From the NCBI GenBank assembly GCA_016281605.1, contig JAEEJA010000027.1, positions 1 to 64,000 on the forward strand: 64,000 nucleotides of DNA. The letters are read 5' to 3'. This DNA is from Lachnospiraceae bacterium (GTDB lineage: Bacteria > Bacillota > Clostridia > Lachnospirales > Lachnospiraceae). Of this stretch, positions 25,309-34,934 are shown one piece after another. The number at the start of each line of letters is the position of its first letter. The first letter of the stretch is position 1. The notes beneath the pieces are model-generated. The model saw nothing but the letters and a program-made list of their open reading frames with translations, was not told the DNA's origin and made no database searches. The translations under genes were made by a program, and so were the position numbers.

Positions 25309-27084
25309 ATGAATAACAATTTTGAGTTTTTTATTAACAAGATAGAAAACATAATGACTAAGGGGTTTAGTTCCTGTGGTTATGATGCCAAGTACGCTCG
25401 TGTAAAGCTTTCTGACAGACCTGACCTTTGTCAATATCAGTGCAATGGCGCACTCTCTGCAGCAAAGGAGTATCATAAAGCTCCTTTCATGATAGCTGAT
25501 GATGTAGTTAATATAGTAAAAGATAATGATTTATTTAAGTCTATAGAAGTGGTTAAACCCGGATTTATCAATATTATTGTAAGTGATGAAGCACTTGCGG
25601 ATTACTTAAATGCTATGGACGAGGATGAGAATCTTGGTTTTATAAAGGTTTCTAATCCGGATACCATAGTTATTGATTATGGCGGAGCGAATGTTGCCAA
25701 ACCTCTTCATGTAGGTCATTTACGTTCTGCAGTAAGAGGAGAATCCATAAAGAGATTGGCAAGATACGTAGGTCACAATGTTGTGGGTGATGTTCACTTA
25801 GGTGACTGGGGTCTTCAGATTGGTCTTATAATTACAGAGTTAAGTAAAAGACAGCCGGAATTGGTATATTTTGATGATTCATATGAAGGAGATTATCCTA
25901 AAGAACCTCCATTTACCATGTCAGATCTTGAAGAGATATATCCATATGCAAATGCTCTTTCTAAGGAGGATGATGCTTATAAAGCTCTTGCTCAGGAAGC
26001 AACAGCTCAGCTTCAGAAGGGAAGAAGAGGTTATATCGCACTTTGGCAGCATATTATCAATGTCTCTGTTTCAGATCTTAAGGTTATCTATACCAGATTA
26101 AATGTTGATTTTGACCTTTGGAAAAAAGAGTCAGACGCTCAGGAATATATACCTGATATGGTCTCTTATATGAAGGATGAGGGTTATGCTCATATTGATC
26201 AGGGTGCTCTTGTGGTGGATGTTGCAGAAGAAACCGATACACAGACTATACCACCTTGTATGATATTAAAGAGTAACGGTGCTACACTTTACAATACAAC
26301 AGATCTTGCAACTATAGTTGAGAGACGTAAGCTTTTTAATCCAAACAGAATACTCTACGTAGTTGATAAGAGACAGTCTCTTTACTTTGAACAGGTATTT
26401 AGATGTGCAAAGAAGACAAAGATAATAGGAGATGATGTTGAACTTAAGTTTATCGGCTTTGGAACCATGAACGGAGTTGACGGAAAGCCTTTTAAAACCA
26501 GAGATGGTGGAGTTTTAAGGCTTGAACATCTTATAGATGAAACATATGAAAGTGTCCTTGAGAAGATGGCAGACAGAGATATGGATGAAGACACATTAAA
26601 AGAAACTGCCAATAAGGTTGCACTTGCTGCAATAAAATATGGTGATTTAAGTAACCTTGCTCCTAAGGATTATATATTTGACATAAAGAGGTTTACATCC
26701 TTTGAAGGAAATACAGGTCCATATATCCTTTACACTGCTGTACGTATCAAGTCACTTCTTCAGAAAGCAAAGGATATGAATATTGATATTAACGATGTTA
26801 AGATAAAAGCTGTTGATAATGAATTCCAAACTGATGTTTCTTTAACTGCTGTAAAGTGGAATCAGATTATAACAGATGCATTTGCTGAGTATGAACCACA
26901 GAGGATATGTCAGTTCTTGTTTGAATTAGCAGAAAAATTTAATCGTTTTTATCATGAAAATAAGATTCTTACAAATGAGGATGAGGAGCTTAGAGCTTCA
27001 TGGATGGTATTATCTAAGCTTGTATTAAAGCTTCTTTGTGAAGGTTTAGATCTTCTCGGACTTGAAGTACCTGAAAAAATGTAA
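25309..27084 (+). CDS. argS: Arginyl-tRNA synthetase
   Basis: A 591-residue class I aminoacyl-tRNA synthetase that charges tRNA-Arg. The N-terminal additional domain is followed by the ATP-binding motif P-L-H-V-G-H-L-R (HIGH equivalent) near residue 140, and a catalytic region including [14 protein letters not shown]. The C-terminal DALR anticodon-binding domain begins about residue 470 with Y-I-L-Y-T-A-V-R. Length and order are normal. It stands 68 nt after aroA, with GGAGAA before the ATG and no T-box leader in that short gap. Confidence 0.97.
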   Translation: MNNNFEFFINKIENIMTKGFSSCGYDAKYARVKLSDRPDLCQYQCNGALSAAKEYHKAPFMIADDVVNIVKDNDLFKSIEVVKPGFINIIVSDEALADYLNAMDEDENLGFIKVSNPDTIVIDYGGANVAKPLHVGHLRSAVRGESIKRLARYVGHNVVGDVHLGDWGLQIGLIITELSKRQPELVYFDDSYEGDYPKEPPFTMSDLEEIYPYANALSKEDDAYKALAQEATAQLQKGRRGYIALWQHIINVSVSDLKVIYTRLNVDFDLWKKESDAQEYIPDMVSYMKDEGYAHIDQGALVVDVAEETDTQTIPPCMILKSNGATLYNTTDLATIVERRKLFNPNRILYVVDKRQSLYFEQVFRCAKKTKIIGDDVELKFIGFGTMNGVDGKPFKTRDGGVLRLEHLIDETYESVLEKMADRDMDEDTLKETANKVALAAIKYGDLSNLAPKDYIFDIKRFTSFEGNTGPYILYTAVRIKSLLQKAKDMNIDINDVKIKAVDNEFQTDVSLTAVKWNQIITDAFAEYEPQRICQFLFELAEKFNRFYHENKILTNEDEELRASWMVLSKLVLKLLCEGLDLLGLEVPEKM

Positions 27085-27112
27085 TAATTACAGTACAACG
27101 AAAGGATACTCT

Positions 27113-28426
27113 ATGCACAGACTAGTTTCCGGTCTCATCATATACAGAGATTTAGGTAAGGATAGTATATTATTATCTCTTTCTGATATCTGCAAAAGAT
27201 TTTTTGATGAAGTTTATGTAAAAGAACAAATAATATCTGATATCTACGAAGAGATTCATAAGCTTTTAGATGTTTCGACCAGATATGGATTTGATAAGAA
27301 TCTATGGCATAATTATCTTAGTTATTTGCTACTGACTCTTGAAAATCCTTTTACTCTGGTTTCGGAAAAACACAAGCCTTTATCCGGAAGTGTAAGTGGT
27401 TTTGCTAAAAATGATTTCGATATATTTTTAAAGCTGTTTAATTATGATTTTAGCGTTATAGAAGATAAGCTTGGAATCAATTGCTTTTCTGTAATATCTG
27501 ATTATAAAGCTATTATGAAAAGTGAGCAAATATATAATAAAAATGTAAGCGACAATGTCAAGGCCTTAAGTATCGCTATAGAAAACGCTAAAAACGCAGA
27601 TGAGGTATACGAAGTTGTTACTTATGCTTATCAGGAAACAGGTATAGGTGACTTTGGTTTAAATAAAGCTTTTAGATTAAATGATAATTATCCGGAAAAT
27701 AATCCTAATTTGCTTATACCCATAACAAGTCTTAGTTCCGTTACATTGGATGATCTCATAGGTTATGATATACAGAAGAAAAAGCTTATTGAAAATACTG
27801 AAAGCTTTGTGATGGGGAGAGAGGCCAACAATTGCTTACTGTACGGCGATGCAGGAACAGGAAAGTCTACCAGTATTAAGGCTATCCTTAACATGTATTA
27901 CCCTAAGGGACTTCGTATGATTGAAGTGTATAAGCATCAGTTTAAACATCTTAATGCAATTATTTCTTTGATTAAAAACAGAAATTATAAGTTCATAATA
28001 TTTATGGATGACTTGTCTTTCGAAGAATTTGAGACTGAGTATAAGTATCTGAAAGCTGTTATTGAAGGCGGTTTAGAGACAAAGCCCCAAAATGTACTTA
28101 TATATGCTACATCTAACAGGCGTCACTTGATAAAAGAGATGTGGAGCGACAGAAGTGATATGTCAGACGATGAACTACACAGGTCTGACACTATGCAGGA
28201 AAAGATTTCTTTAGCTGCAAGGTTTGGCGTTACCATAGGCTATTACAAGCCTAATCAAAAGGAGTATTATGAGATTGTTAAGGGTATTGCCAAAAACTAT
28301 GATAATATCAATTGCTCCGAAGAAGAACTTTTAAGTGAAGCACATAAATGGGAATTAAACCATGGTGGTATGTCCGGAAGAGCTGCTCAGCAGTTTATAT
28401 CACATATATCCGGTATAAAAAAGTAA
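27113..28426 (+). CDS. DUF815 family ATPase
   Basis: 437 residues from the ATG at 27113 (AAAGGA six bases before it); the frame continues upstream into argS without a ribosome site. The N-terminal half is helical and variable. The C-terminal half is an AAA-type ATPase with Walker [10 protein letters not shown] near residue 245, Walker [11 protein letters not shown], and the DUF815 hallmark [12 protein letters not shown]. The family is common in Firmicutes and has no agreed function. It follows argS closely and may be co-transcribed. Confidence 0.87.
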   Translation: MHRLVSGLIIYRDLGKDSILLSLSDICKRFFDEVYVKEQIISDIYEEIHKLLDVSTRYGFDKNLWHNYLSYLLLTLENPFTLVSEKHKPLSGSVSGFAKNDFDIFLKLFNYDFSVIEDKLGINCFSVISDYKAIMKSEQIYNKNVSDNVKALSIAIENAKNADEVYEVVTYAYQETGIGDFGLNKAFRLNDNYPENNPNLLIPITSLSSVTLDDLIGYDIQKKKLIENTESFVMGREANNCLLYGDAGTGKSTSIKAILNMYYPKGLRMIEVYKHQFKHLNAIISLIKNRNYKFIIFMDDLSFEEFETEYKYLKAVIEGGLETKPQNVLIYATSNRRHLIKEMWSDRSDMSDDELHRSDTMQEKISLAARFGVTIGYYKPNQKEYYEIVKGIAKNYDNINCSEEELLSEAHKWELNHGGMSGRAAQQFISHISGIKK

Positions 28427-28513
28427 ATTGTAATAAAGTTGTTATTTGATTTTTAATAAAAATACGTGTAAAGTATATTTGTAAATATTTTATTTAGAAT
28501 GTGAGGATAATGT

Positions 28514-29860
28514 ATGAATAAGCATATTAAAACTATTATTTATTCTATCGTATTATTTTTGTGCTTTTCTTTTAACGAAAAAGAGATAAAGGCAGCTACA
28601 CCCACACCTTCACCACGTGCTACAGCTACTATAAAGACGACACAGTCCCCAACACCAACAGCAAAGGCAACTTCCACACCTACACCAACCGTAACTCCTA
28701 CAGCATCACCCAAGACTGCATCGGGTTCAGCGGTTTCTGATTTTGAAAATGCAAAAAAAGAAATTATAAAAGGATATCAGGAGTATAAGACTTCAGTAGA
28801 TGTAAGTGAGTTTAATCTAAATTATGAAACTCAGTATAAGGAATTACAATCTATGATGTCATCTGTTGTTAATTCTACTCCCGGACTTTTCTATACAGGA
28901 ACAGAGTATAAGGTTTCCAGAAACAGTTCGACCAATATCATTGTTTCCATTGTATTGGGTTATGCTCCGGAGTATGCTAAAGAAGACGGAACACCAAAGA
29001 TTAAGAAGATTAAGAAGGATGTTGCAAAGCTTGATTCTTCAGTAACTATTGCTATGACGCTTATAAAGAGTACTATGAACAGAGTTGAGAAAGCACTCTT
29101 ATTACATGACTATCTTATATCAAAGATTAAGTATAAAAATGATGATACTAAGCATTTTCTATCCAGAGAGATAGGTGCACTTGTTAAGGGAAAGGCTAAT
29201 TGCCAGGGTTATAGTCTGGCTTATGCGCTTCTCCTTGAAAAAGCAGGAATAAAAAATGTATTGGTTTCATCTGAGAGTATGTCACACCAGTGGAATAAAA
29301 TTAAACTTGGAAAGTTTTGGTACAATATAGATCTTGCTTATGATGATCCTGTGGATAGCATAACTTCAACCGATCAGTTTGGACTTGTTATGCATAATCA
29401 TTTTCTTTGCAGTGATTATGATTTTGAAGGAAAAGGATATAAAGATTTAGATTCAGAAAACTATCCATCCAATACTAAGTATGATAAGAAGTTCTGGAGA
29501 GATTTGACTTCTCAAGTTTGGTATCATAACAATACATTTATGTATATGGGTGTTAAAGGGATTATAGAGAGACCTAGATTATTAAAGAAAAGCTTTACTG
29601 TTAAGTACAATGTTGATGGTCTTTGTATGATCAAATATACCGAAAATCTATTTTATTTTCTTTATAATAACACTATCTATCTTTATAATTATAACGATAA
29701 TGTCACTGTACCTCTGTGGAAGTGTGCTGGACACTATCCACAGGGATATCAGCTTACACAGATTAAGTGTGTAAAGAAATCTATTCTTTATAAAGTTTCG
29801 GATACCACCATACTTAAGCAGGGTAGACTTCCTGTATTAAGTGATGGCAAGCTTGCTTAA
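28514..29860 (+). CDS. Secreted transglutaminase-like (cysteine protease fold) protein
   Basis: A 448-residue secreted protein with a signal peptide at 1-28. It is followed by a low-complexity linker of threonine, proline and serine (about 29-75) typical of cell-wall or extracellular linkers. A transglutaminase-like domain then shows the catalytic triad C230 (in K-A-N-C-Q-G-Y-S), H258 (S-H-Q-W-N) and D273 (N-I-D-L-A-Y-D-D-P). The C-terminal ~120 residues form a beta-rich region without a known name. Such proteins may act as peptidases or crosslinkers on the cell surface. The gene ends four bases before the convergent response-regulator gene. Confidence 0.85.
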   Translation: MNKHIKTIIYSIVLFLCFSFNEKEIKAATPTPSPRATATIKTTQSPTPTAKATSTPTPTVTPTASPKTASGSAVSDFENAKKEIIKGYQEYKTSVDVSEFNLNYETQYKELQSMMSSVVNSTPGLFYTGTEYKVSRNSSTNIIVSIVLGYAPEYAKEDGTPKIKKIKKDVAKLDSSVTIAMTLIKSTMNRVEKALLLHDYLISKIKYKNDDTKHFLSREIGALVKGKANCQGYSLAYALLLEKAGIKNVLVSSESMSHQWNKIKLGKFWYNIDLAYDDPVDSITSTDQFGLVMHNHFLCSDYDFEGKGYKDLDSENYPSNTKYDKKFWRDLTSQVWYHNNTFMYMGVKGIIERPRLLKKSFTVKYNVDGLCMIKYTENLFYFLYNNTIYLYNYNDNVTVPLWKCAGHYPQGYQLTQIKCVKKSILYKVSDTTILKQGRLPVLSDGKLA

Positions 29861-29864
29861 ATGC

Positions 29865-31433
29865 TTATTGATTGTTATTTTTCTTATATTGCTTTCTGTA
29901 TTCGGCAGGCGATATATTTACATATTTTTTGAATTTTGTATGAAAATAATCGACGTTGTGATAACCAACTTTTTCGGCTATTTCATAAACTTTAAGGGAA
30001 CTGTTTTCTAACAGTTCCTTTGATTTTTGTATACGAATGGTATCAACAAAAATATTGAATCCACAACCTACTTTTTGATTAAATATCTTACCAAGGTATG
30101 AATTATTATATCCAAACATTGGAGCAATGGTTTCTAGTTTTATGTCATTCATATAATTGTGCTTGATATAATGTATTATATTATCCAGTATACTGTCACT
30201 AGATACATTTCCGATAGAATCAATTATCATATCAAATTGTTCTGTATAGAATTTCATGATTCTGTATAAGTAGTACTGATGAGTAATAAATTCAATTATG
30301 GCGCTGTTGGAAAGAAAATCTATATTGGAATTATGATAGAGATGAGATATGTTATCCTTAACTGATATAAAAAGATCGGTTAAGAATAGTTTTATACGTC
30401 CAACATCATCTGAGGAAGAGGTTAGCTTTTCTGATAATAATTCCAACTGTTCATTTAACTGATTTTTCTTTCCTACTTGAAGTAGATTTACAAAGGTAGT
30501 GGTATAATCCTCGAGGGTTTCGGAGTTACACAGGCTTTCCTTTTTTTCGTTAGGATTCGGGAGTTCATTAATGCCTATGTTATGTTGACTCCTCTTGCAA
30601 AAGAATCTTCTTTGTAACAGGAGTTTAGCTTCTTTGTAGGATTGATGAATGTCTTTTATATTATTAACTATACTTCCATGTGATATAAAAAGTGTATCCA
30701 TGGGAGAATTTTTTTGTGGCATATTATTCTCTTTATAGTGAGATATAAAATGATCAAATTTATTAATTATATTTTCACCTTTAAGTAAAAGAACTTCGTT
30801 ATTATCAATATTTATAGATTCATATTGTTCAGTTGTATTACCTGAAAGATTTAAAAGATCTGAAAATTTGTATTTAATCTTTTGATCATGATGACTATAT
30901 TGTTCATATATGATAACCTGAAAAATATCATAATTAAGATTCATATTTTCAGGATTGATAGCAGAGTACTCAGCTGTATTTTGAAGGATATCATATATTA
31001 TTAGTTCTCTTGTTCTTGAAAAATAATACATAGATATGGAATTATCATTATTATTTATCTCATCTAATTCGTTCTTGATTTCAGTGACTGTATTTAAAAG
31101 TTCTTCTTCATCTATGGGTTTTGTAAGATAGAAGTCAACTCCGTACTTTATAGCTGCCTGTGTATATTTAAAATCGGTAAAACCACTTAAGATAATGATT
31201 TTTCCTGTAAAACCGGCTTCTCTGGCTTGCTTTACCACATCGGTTCCGATTATTTTAGGCATACGTACATCTAAGAGTGTAAGATCAGGATTGTTTTTCA
31301 GCATATAATCAAGAGCGTCCTGACCGTTAGATGCTTCACCTACTATTTCATAGCCTATTTTGTTCCAGTCAATTATGCACTTTATACCTTCTCGAATAAT
31401 ATTTTCATCATCTGCTATAAATACTGAATACAT
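29865..31433 (-). CDS. AraC-type response regulator (YesN-like), orphan
   Basis: A 522-residue two-component regulator. The receiver domain (1-120) has the acidic pair D8-D9, phospho-acceptor D55 in L-L-D-V-R-M-P, and K105. A long middle region (~130-410) is poorly conserved and helical. The C-terminal ~100 residues are an AraC-family double helix-turn-helix, with the last motif G-Y-H-N-V-D-Y-F-H-T-K-F-K-K-Y and S-P-A-E-Y-R. Regulators of this layout normally pair with a membrane histidine kinase and control sugar-uptake operons. None is adjacent here, so its partner must be encoded elsewhere. GGAGG precedes the ATG on the minus strand. Confidence 0.9.
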   Translation of the reverse strand: MYSVFIADDENIIREGIKCIIDWNKIGYEIVGEASNGQDALDYMLKNNPDLTLLDVRMPKIIGTDVVKQAREAGFTGKIIILSGFTDFKYTQAAIKYGVDFYLTKPIDEEELLNTVTEIKNELDEINNNDNSISMYYFSRTRELIIYDILQNTAEYSAINPENMNLNYDIFQVIIYEQYSHHDQKIKYKFSDLLNLSGNTTEQYESINIDNNEVLLLKGENIINKFDHFISHYKENNMPQKNSPMDTLFISHGSIVNNIKDIHQSYKEAKLLLQRRFFCKRSQHNIGINELPNPNEKKESLCNSETLEDYTTTFVNLLQVGKKNQLNEQLELLSEKLTSSSDDVGRIKLFLTDLFISVKDNISHLYHNSNIDFLSNSAIIEFITHQYYLYRIMKFYTEQFDMIIDSIGNVSSDSILDNIIHYIKHNYMNDIKLETIAPMFGYNNSYLGKIFNQKVGCGFNIFVDTIRIQKSKELLENSSLKVYEIAEKVGYHNVDYFHTKFKKYVNISPAEYRKQYKKNNNQ

Positions 31434-31628
31434 GTATATTCCTCCTGTTGAATGCTTAAAAAACTATATTTTGAAAATGATTATATTAATTAACAATATA
31501 TAAATTATACATATATAGCTATTCTTTTGTAAAGTTTGATTATTCACGGTTAAATACTTGTTTTTTTAGAGTCTGTGTATTATTATAAAAAAGAAGATAA
31601 TCGATGTATAACTAAATAAAGAAGGGGT

Positions 31629-32114
31629 GTGAAGAATAATTTGAGAAATCATATTAAAAAAGCTTATATAAGCATAAAGACAATTCAATCTGAAAACAGA
31701 AAAGAGGAAGCAGATAAAGTCGAGATGTACAGTGAATTTACAGGAAATTACAGAAAACTTCCCGGGATGCACTGTCTGCAGTATAATGAAGTTATGCATG
31801 ATGATAATGGAAATCAATCTGAATCAAAGGTTTTGATGAAGATATATAAAGAAAAAATCGTTATTAATAAAAGAGGTTCTATTAATACCTGCATGACATT
31901 TATTAATAATACGCTTATTCCCTTTGATTATGTAACTGCTTACGGTAGTATGAGGATGGAGACAGATACAAAAGAATTATCCATAAATGTAACCGAGGCT
32001 CCTTTGGAATCTGAAATTGAAATAAATGTAAGATACAATCTTCTTTACAACGGAAGTGAACTGTCATTTAATGAGATTACCTTTAAGGTTAGAATTGGAG
32101 ATGTTACATTATGA
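31629..32114 (+). CDS. DUF1934 (calycin-like beta-barrel) protein
   Basis: A 161-residue protein with a GTG start at 31629, or a TTG at 31641 that has slightly better spacing to the AAGGGG site; the choice is uncertain. The beta-barrel pattern with G-N-Y-R-K, K-V-L-M-K-I-Y-K-E-K-I-V-I-N-K-R-G and a closing V-R-Y-N-L-L-Y-N-G is that of DUF1934, a Firmicutes family resembling calycins. Function unknown. Members often lie upstream of argS in bacilli, whereas here argS is five kilobases away. The stop overlaps the next gene by four bases. Confidence 0.8.
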   Translation: MKNNLRNHIKKAYISIKTIQSENRKEEADKVEMYSEFTGNYRKLPGMHCLQYNEVMHDDNGNQSESKVLMKIYKEKIVINKRGSINTCMTFINNTLIPFDYVTAYGSMRMETDTKELSINVTEAPLESEIEINVRYNLLYNGSELSFNEITFKVRIGDVTL

Positions 32115-32293
32115 GTAATTCTATTATTTGTGATAATTGTGTATATTATTCTTATGATGAAGATTATGAAGAATATATATGTGATATGAATATGGATGAA
32201 GATGATTATTCAAGAATATTGCAGAACAGCTTTAAAGAGTGTCCTTATTATATAAAGGATGATGAATATAAGGTTGTAAGGCATCAGATGTAG
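32111..32293 (+). CDS. DUF6472 family small cysteine protein
   Basis: A 60-residue protein with the pattern C-D-N-C-V-Y-Y, then C-D-M-N-M-D-E-D-D, then E-C-P-Y-Y and the ending D-D-E-Y-K-V-V-R-H-Q-M, as in the small DUF6472 family of Lachnospiraceae. The four cysteines could bind a metal ion such as zinc. The start overlaps the preceding gene as ATGA, and pncC begins eleven bases later, so it sits in the middle of a three-gene operon. No function is known. Confidence 0.8.
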   Translation: MSNSIICDNCVYYSYDEDYEEYICDMNMDEDDYSRILQNSFKECPYYIKDDEYKVVRHQM

Positions 32294-32303
32294 GATAAAG
32301 AAA

Positions 32304-32825
32304 ATGAATGGTATAGATAATGATTATGAATATGCAGTTGAAAAAATATATGAGAGATTAACTAAAAATCTTATAGAAAAGAATATTACAATAACTGCCA
32401 TGGAGTCTGCTACTGGAGGTTTTATAGCTTCCCTTATTACTGATAATGAAGGCTCTTCAGGGATTTTCAAAGGAAGTTTTGTAACATATTCTAACGATTC
32501 AAAGATTAAAGCAGGAGTTAAGGCTGAAATTATAGATAAGTACTCTGTTTACTCAGAAGAAACTGCTAAAGCTATGGCAAATGCCGCCAGAAGCTATTAT
32601 AAAACAGACGTTGGAATAGGTGTTACAGGTACATTTGGCAATGTAGATCCCTCAAATAAAGATTTCAGTGAACCCGGAAAAGTCTATATTGCTATAGACT
32701 TTAAGGGGAATACAGAAGCTTATACAATTATCATAGAAAATGTGCCTCAAAGGCATGAGTGCAAATATCTTATAGCTGAAAAGGTGGGAGTGCTGTTATT
32801 AAGTAAAATTATTACAAAACCTTAA
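32304..32825 (+). CDS. pncC: Nicotinamide-nucleotide amidohydrolase (CinA C-terminal type)
   Basis: A 173-residue cytoplasmic enzyme made only of the CinA C-terminal domain. It converts nicotinamide mononucleotide to nicotinate mononucleotide in pyridine-nucleotide recycling. The family motif T-A-M-E-S-A-T-G-G-F-I-A-S-L, the S-x-x-F-K-G-S-F-V-T-Y-S strand and G-V-T-G-T-F-G-N-V-D-P are intact. The N-terminal cofactor-binding domain of full CinA is absent, which is common for PncC. It is the last gene before tmRNA. Confidence 0.9.
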   Translation: MNGIDNDYEYAVEKIYERLTKNLIEKNITITAMESATGGFIASLITDNEGSSGIFKGSFVTYSNDSKIKAGVKAEIIDKYSVYSEETAKAMANAARSYYKTDVGIGVTGTFGNVDPSNKDFSEPGKVYIAIDFKGNTEAYTIIIENVPQRHECKYLIAEKVGVLLLSKIITKP

Positions 32826-32836
32826 AAATTAAGGAG

Positions 32837-32866
32837 TTGACTTAATAGGTGTTAACATACTATAAT
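32837..32866 (+). promoter_or_regulatory. Promoter of tmRNA
   Basis: TTGACT (32837-32842), 18-base spacer, TATAAT (32861-32866). It lies about 20 bases before the mature tmRNA 5' end. Confidence 0.7.
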
Positions 32867-32887
32867 TATTAAGCTATTACATCTTAC

Positions 32888-33236
32888 GGGGTTGTACTGG
32901 TTTCGACGGGCTTATAGAAGATGGTGAAGCTGTCCGTGTGTCGGGAATCACGTTAATAATCCGAATTAAATATAAACGCTGATAATAAAACATTAGCAAT
33001 GGTTGCCTAATCGCAGCCTGTCGGCTCCCTACGACCCGCAGTAGGGATGTTCGGCATCGACTAAAGCGGGACAACGTACATACTTAAGCTTTGCGGTATG
33101 TTCGTATTTATGAAGCTACTGACAATAATAGCCTGTTAGTGGGCGATTATTAGAGGGAATTATAAGTACACTGACTATGACAGTAGAAGAACATTGGAAG
33201 TGGGTTCGGACCGGGGTTCGACTCCCCGCAGCTCCA
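32888..33236 (+). ncRNA. ssrA: tmRNA (trans-translation RNA)
   Basis: The 5' end GGGGTTG-T-ACTGGTTTCGACGGG and the 3' T-arm/acceptor GGGTTCGACTCCCCGCAGCTCCA form the alanine-tRNA-like part; the seven acceptor pairs GGGGUUG/CAGCUCC can be traced. The terminal CCA is not encoded. The tag reading frame is at 32978-33010 and reads A-D-N-K-T-L-A-M-V-A before a TAA. With SmpB it releases ribosomes stalled on broken messages and marks the product for proteolysis. The length (349 nt) is normal. Confidence 0.95.
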
Positions 33237-33263
33237 TATTATTTTTAATAAAGGGGGTATTGG

Positions 33264-34721
33264 GTGAAAGTTCAAGAGAAATATTTAAAGATATTAGAAG
33301 ATGTCAATGAAAAGGGGAAGTATAAGCCTGAATGGTCTTCCTTTGAAGATTATGAGGTTCCGAAGTGGTTTAGAAACGCCAAATTTGGTATATTCATTCA
33401 TTGGGGTCTTTTTAGTATTCCGGCTTTTAGAAATGAGTGGTACTCAAGAAATATGTATATACAATCCATGGATGAGTGGCAACATCACAGAGATACATAT
33501 GGAGAACATACAAAATTTGGATATAAGGATTTTATTCCCATGTTTACAGCTCCAAATTTTGACCCTGCTGAGTGGGTTCGTCTTTTTAAGAAAGCCGGAG
33601 CAAGGTATGTAATGCCCGTTGCAGAGCATCATGACGGTTTTCAGATGTATGACTCTGAGATAAGTGAGTATAACTCTAAGCAAATGGCTATGCACAGAGA
33701 TGTTTTAGGGGAATTGAAAGAAGAGATTCTAAAACAGGACATGGTTTTCTGTGAATCCAATCATAGAGTAGAGCATGCTTTTTTCTTCTCACATGGAAAG
33801 GATTTCGATAGTGATGTAAAAGATCCTATGAAATTGGGAGATTATTATTATCCTTCTATTCCTGAAGCAGGAGATATGGATATGTTTAGTCCCGCTCCGC
33901 CGGAAGATTTCTTACTTGATTGGCTTGCACGTAATGTTGAGTTGGTAGAGAAGTATAAACCTTCTATGGTATATTTTGATTGGTGGATACAGCATGAATC
34001 AGTAAAGCCCTACCTTATGAAATTTATAGCTTATTACTATAACAGAGCAGATGAGTGGGGTATGAAGGTTGGTATATCCTATAAGCACGATGCTATGATG
34101 CTCGGAACCGGTATCCTGGATATGGAGAGAGGTCACTTTGCAGAAGCTAAGCCTTTCTACTGGCAGGCAGATACTTCCATGGCATTTAATTCATGGTGCT
34201 ATACTGAGCAGAATGAATTTAAAAATGTTACACATATCTTGCAGGATCTTGTTGATATAGTTAGTAAAAATGGATGTCTGCTGTTAAATGTAGGCCCTAA
34301 GTCCGACGGAACCATATGTGATGAAGAGGTTGAACTTCTTACACAGATAGGTGAATGGATGGATATAAACGGAGAAGCAATATATGAATCTCATCCTTGG
34401 AGAGTACAGTCAGAAGGAAATACCGAGGTTGTAGAAGGAATGTTCTCTGAGCAGGGCAGAAAGGATTTCGATTATACTGATATAAGATTTACCTGCAGAC
34501 AAAACCATATCTATATTATTCCTATGCAGCAGCATGGTGAAGATATAATAGTAAAGAGTATGGGTGAAGAAAGCAAAGATTTCCATGGAATAATCGATGA
34601 TTTCACTGTATTAGGTTATTCGGAGAAGCCTGAGTATACCAGGGATAAGGATAAGATGGTTATTCATGCTCCATTTGTACAGAGCGATAAACCTGTTGTA
34701 TACAGACTTACATTAAGATAA
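33264..34721 (+). CDS. Alpha-L-fucosidase, GH29 family
   Basis: A 485-residue glycosidase without signal peptide, so it is probably cytoplasmic and acts on imported fuco-oligosaccharides. It starts at GTG 33264 behind AAGGGGG. Family features are W-F-x-x-A-K-F-G-I-F-I-H-W-G, the E-H-H-D-G-F segment, H-R-D-V-L-G-E-L, and the likely nucleophile aspartate in M-V-Y-F-D-W-W (near residue 240). L-L-L-N-V-G-P-K-S-D-G is the usual closing motif of the barrel. The C-terminal ~100 residues form a beta sandwich. No sugar transporter is adjacent; the gene stands alone between tmRNA and its own terminator. Confidence 0.92.
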   Translation: MKVQEKYLKILEDVNEKGKYKPEWSSFEDYEVPKWFRNAKFGIFIHWGLFSIPAFRNEWYSRNMYIQSMDEWQHHRDTYGEHTKFGYKDFIPMFTAPNFDPAEWVRLFKKAGARYVMPVAEHHDGFQMYDSEISEYNSKQMAMHRDVLGELKEEILKQDMVFCESNHRVEHAFFFSHGKDFDSDVKDPMKLGDYYYPSIPEAGDMDMFSPAPPEDFLLDWLARNVELVEKYKPSMVYFDWWIQHESVKPYLMKFIAYYYNRADEWGMKVGISYKHDAMMLGTGILDMERGHFAEAKPFYWQADTSMAFNSWCYTEQNEFKNVTHILQDLVDIVSKNGCLLLNVGPKSDGTICDEEVELLTQIGEWMDINGEAIYESHPWRVQSEGNTEVVEGMFSEQGRKDFDYTDIRFTCRQNHIYIIPMQQHGEDIIVKSMGEESKDFHGIIDDFTVLGYSEKPEYTRDKDKMVIHAPFVQSDKPVVYRLTLR

Positions 34722-34727
34722 TTGTTG

Positions 34728-34756
34728 GGTGCGATTAAAAAATCGCACCTTTTTTA
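34728..34756 (+). terminator. Terminator of the fucosidase gene
   Basis: GGTGCGATT (34728-34736) and its perfect complement AATCGCACC (34741-34749) enclose four A residues, followed by six T residues. Confidence 0.92.
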
Positions 34757-34789
34757 CTTACTGCTTTTTTATTATTTAATAAAATATGG

Positions 34790-34818
34790 TTGATATTTAT
34801 AAGTTTAATTGTTAAAAT
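34790..34818 (+). promoter_or_regulatory. Promoter of ackA
   Basis: TTGATA (34790-34795), a 17-base spacer and TAAAAT (34813-34818). The implied leader of about 110 nt contains a hairpin just before the start codon. Confidence 0.65.
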
Positions 34819-34897
34819 GTAGTTTCAAATTGTATTTTTGTCTTATTTTTTGATAAATCTACAATTATCCCTATTTTTGGGGTTATTGATAATATTT

Positions 34898-34925
34898 AGG
34901 AAGGTAATTTCAAAAGCATTTTGAA
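34898..34925 (+). promoter_or_regulatory. Shine-Dalgarno site and hairpin in the ackA leader
   Basis: AGGAAGG (34898-34904) lies 30 bases before the ATG, too far for normal use. The perfect inverted repeat TTCAAAA-GCA-TTTTGAA (34909-34925) stands between them. If it folds, the effective distance becomes about 13 bases. No other ribosome site is visible. Confidence 0.5.
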
Positions 34926-34934
34926 ACAATAGAT

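Noticed and set aside
28590-28740. ACACC-type repeats that resemble a short tandem repeat or CRISPR-like pattern
   Set aside because: They simply encode the threonine/proline linker of the secreted protein; there are no constant repeats with unique spacers.
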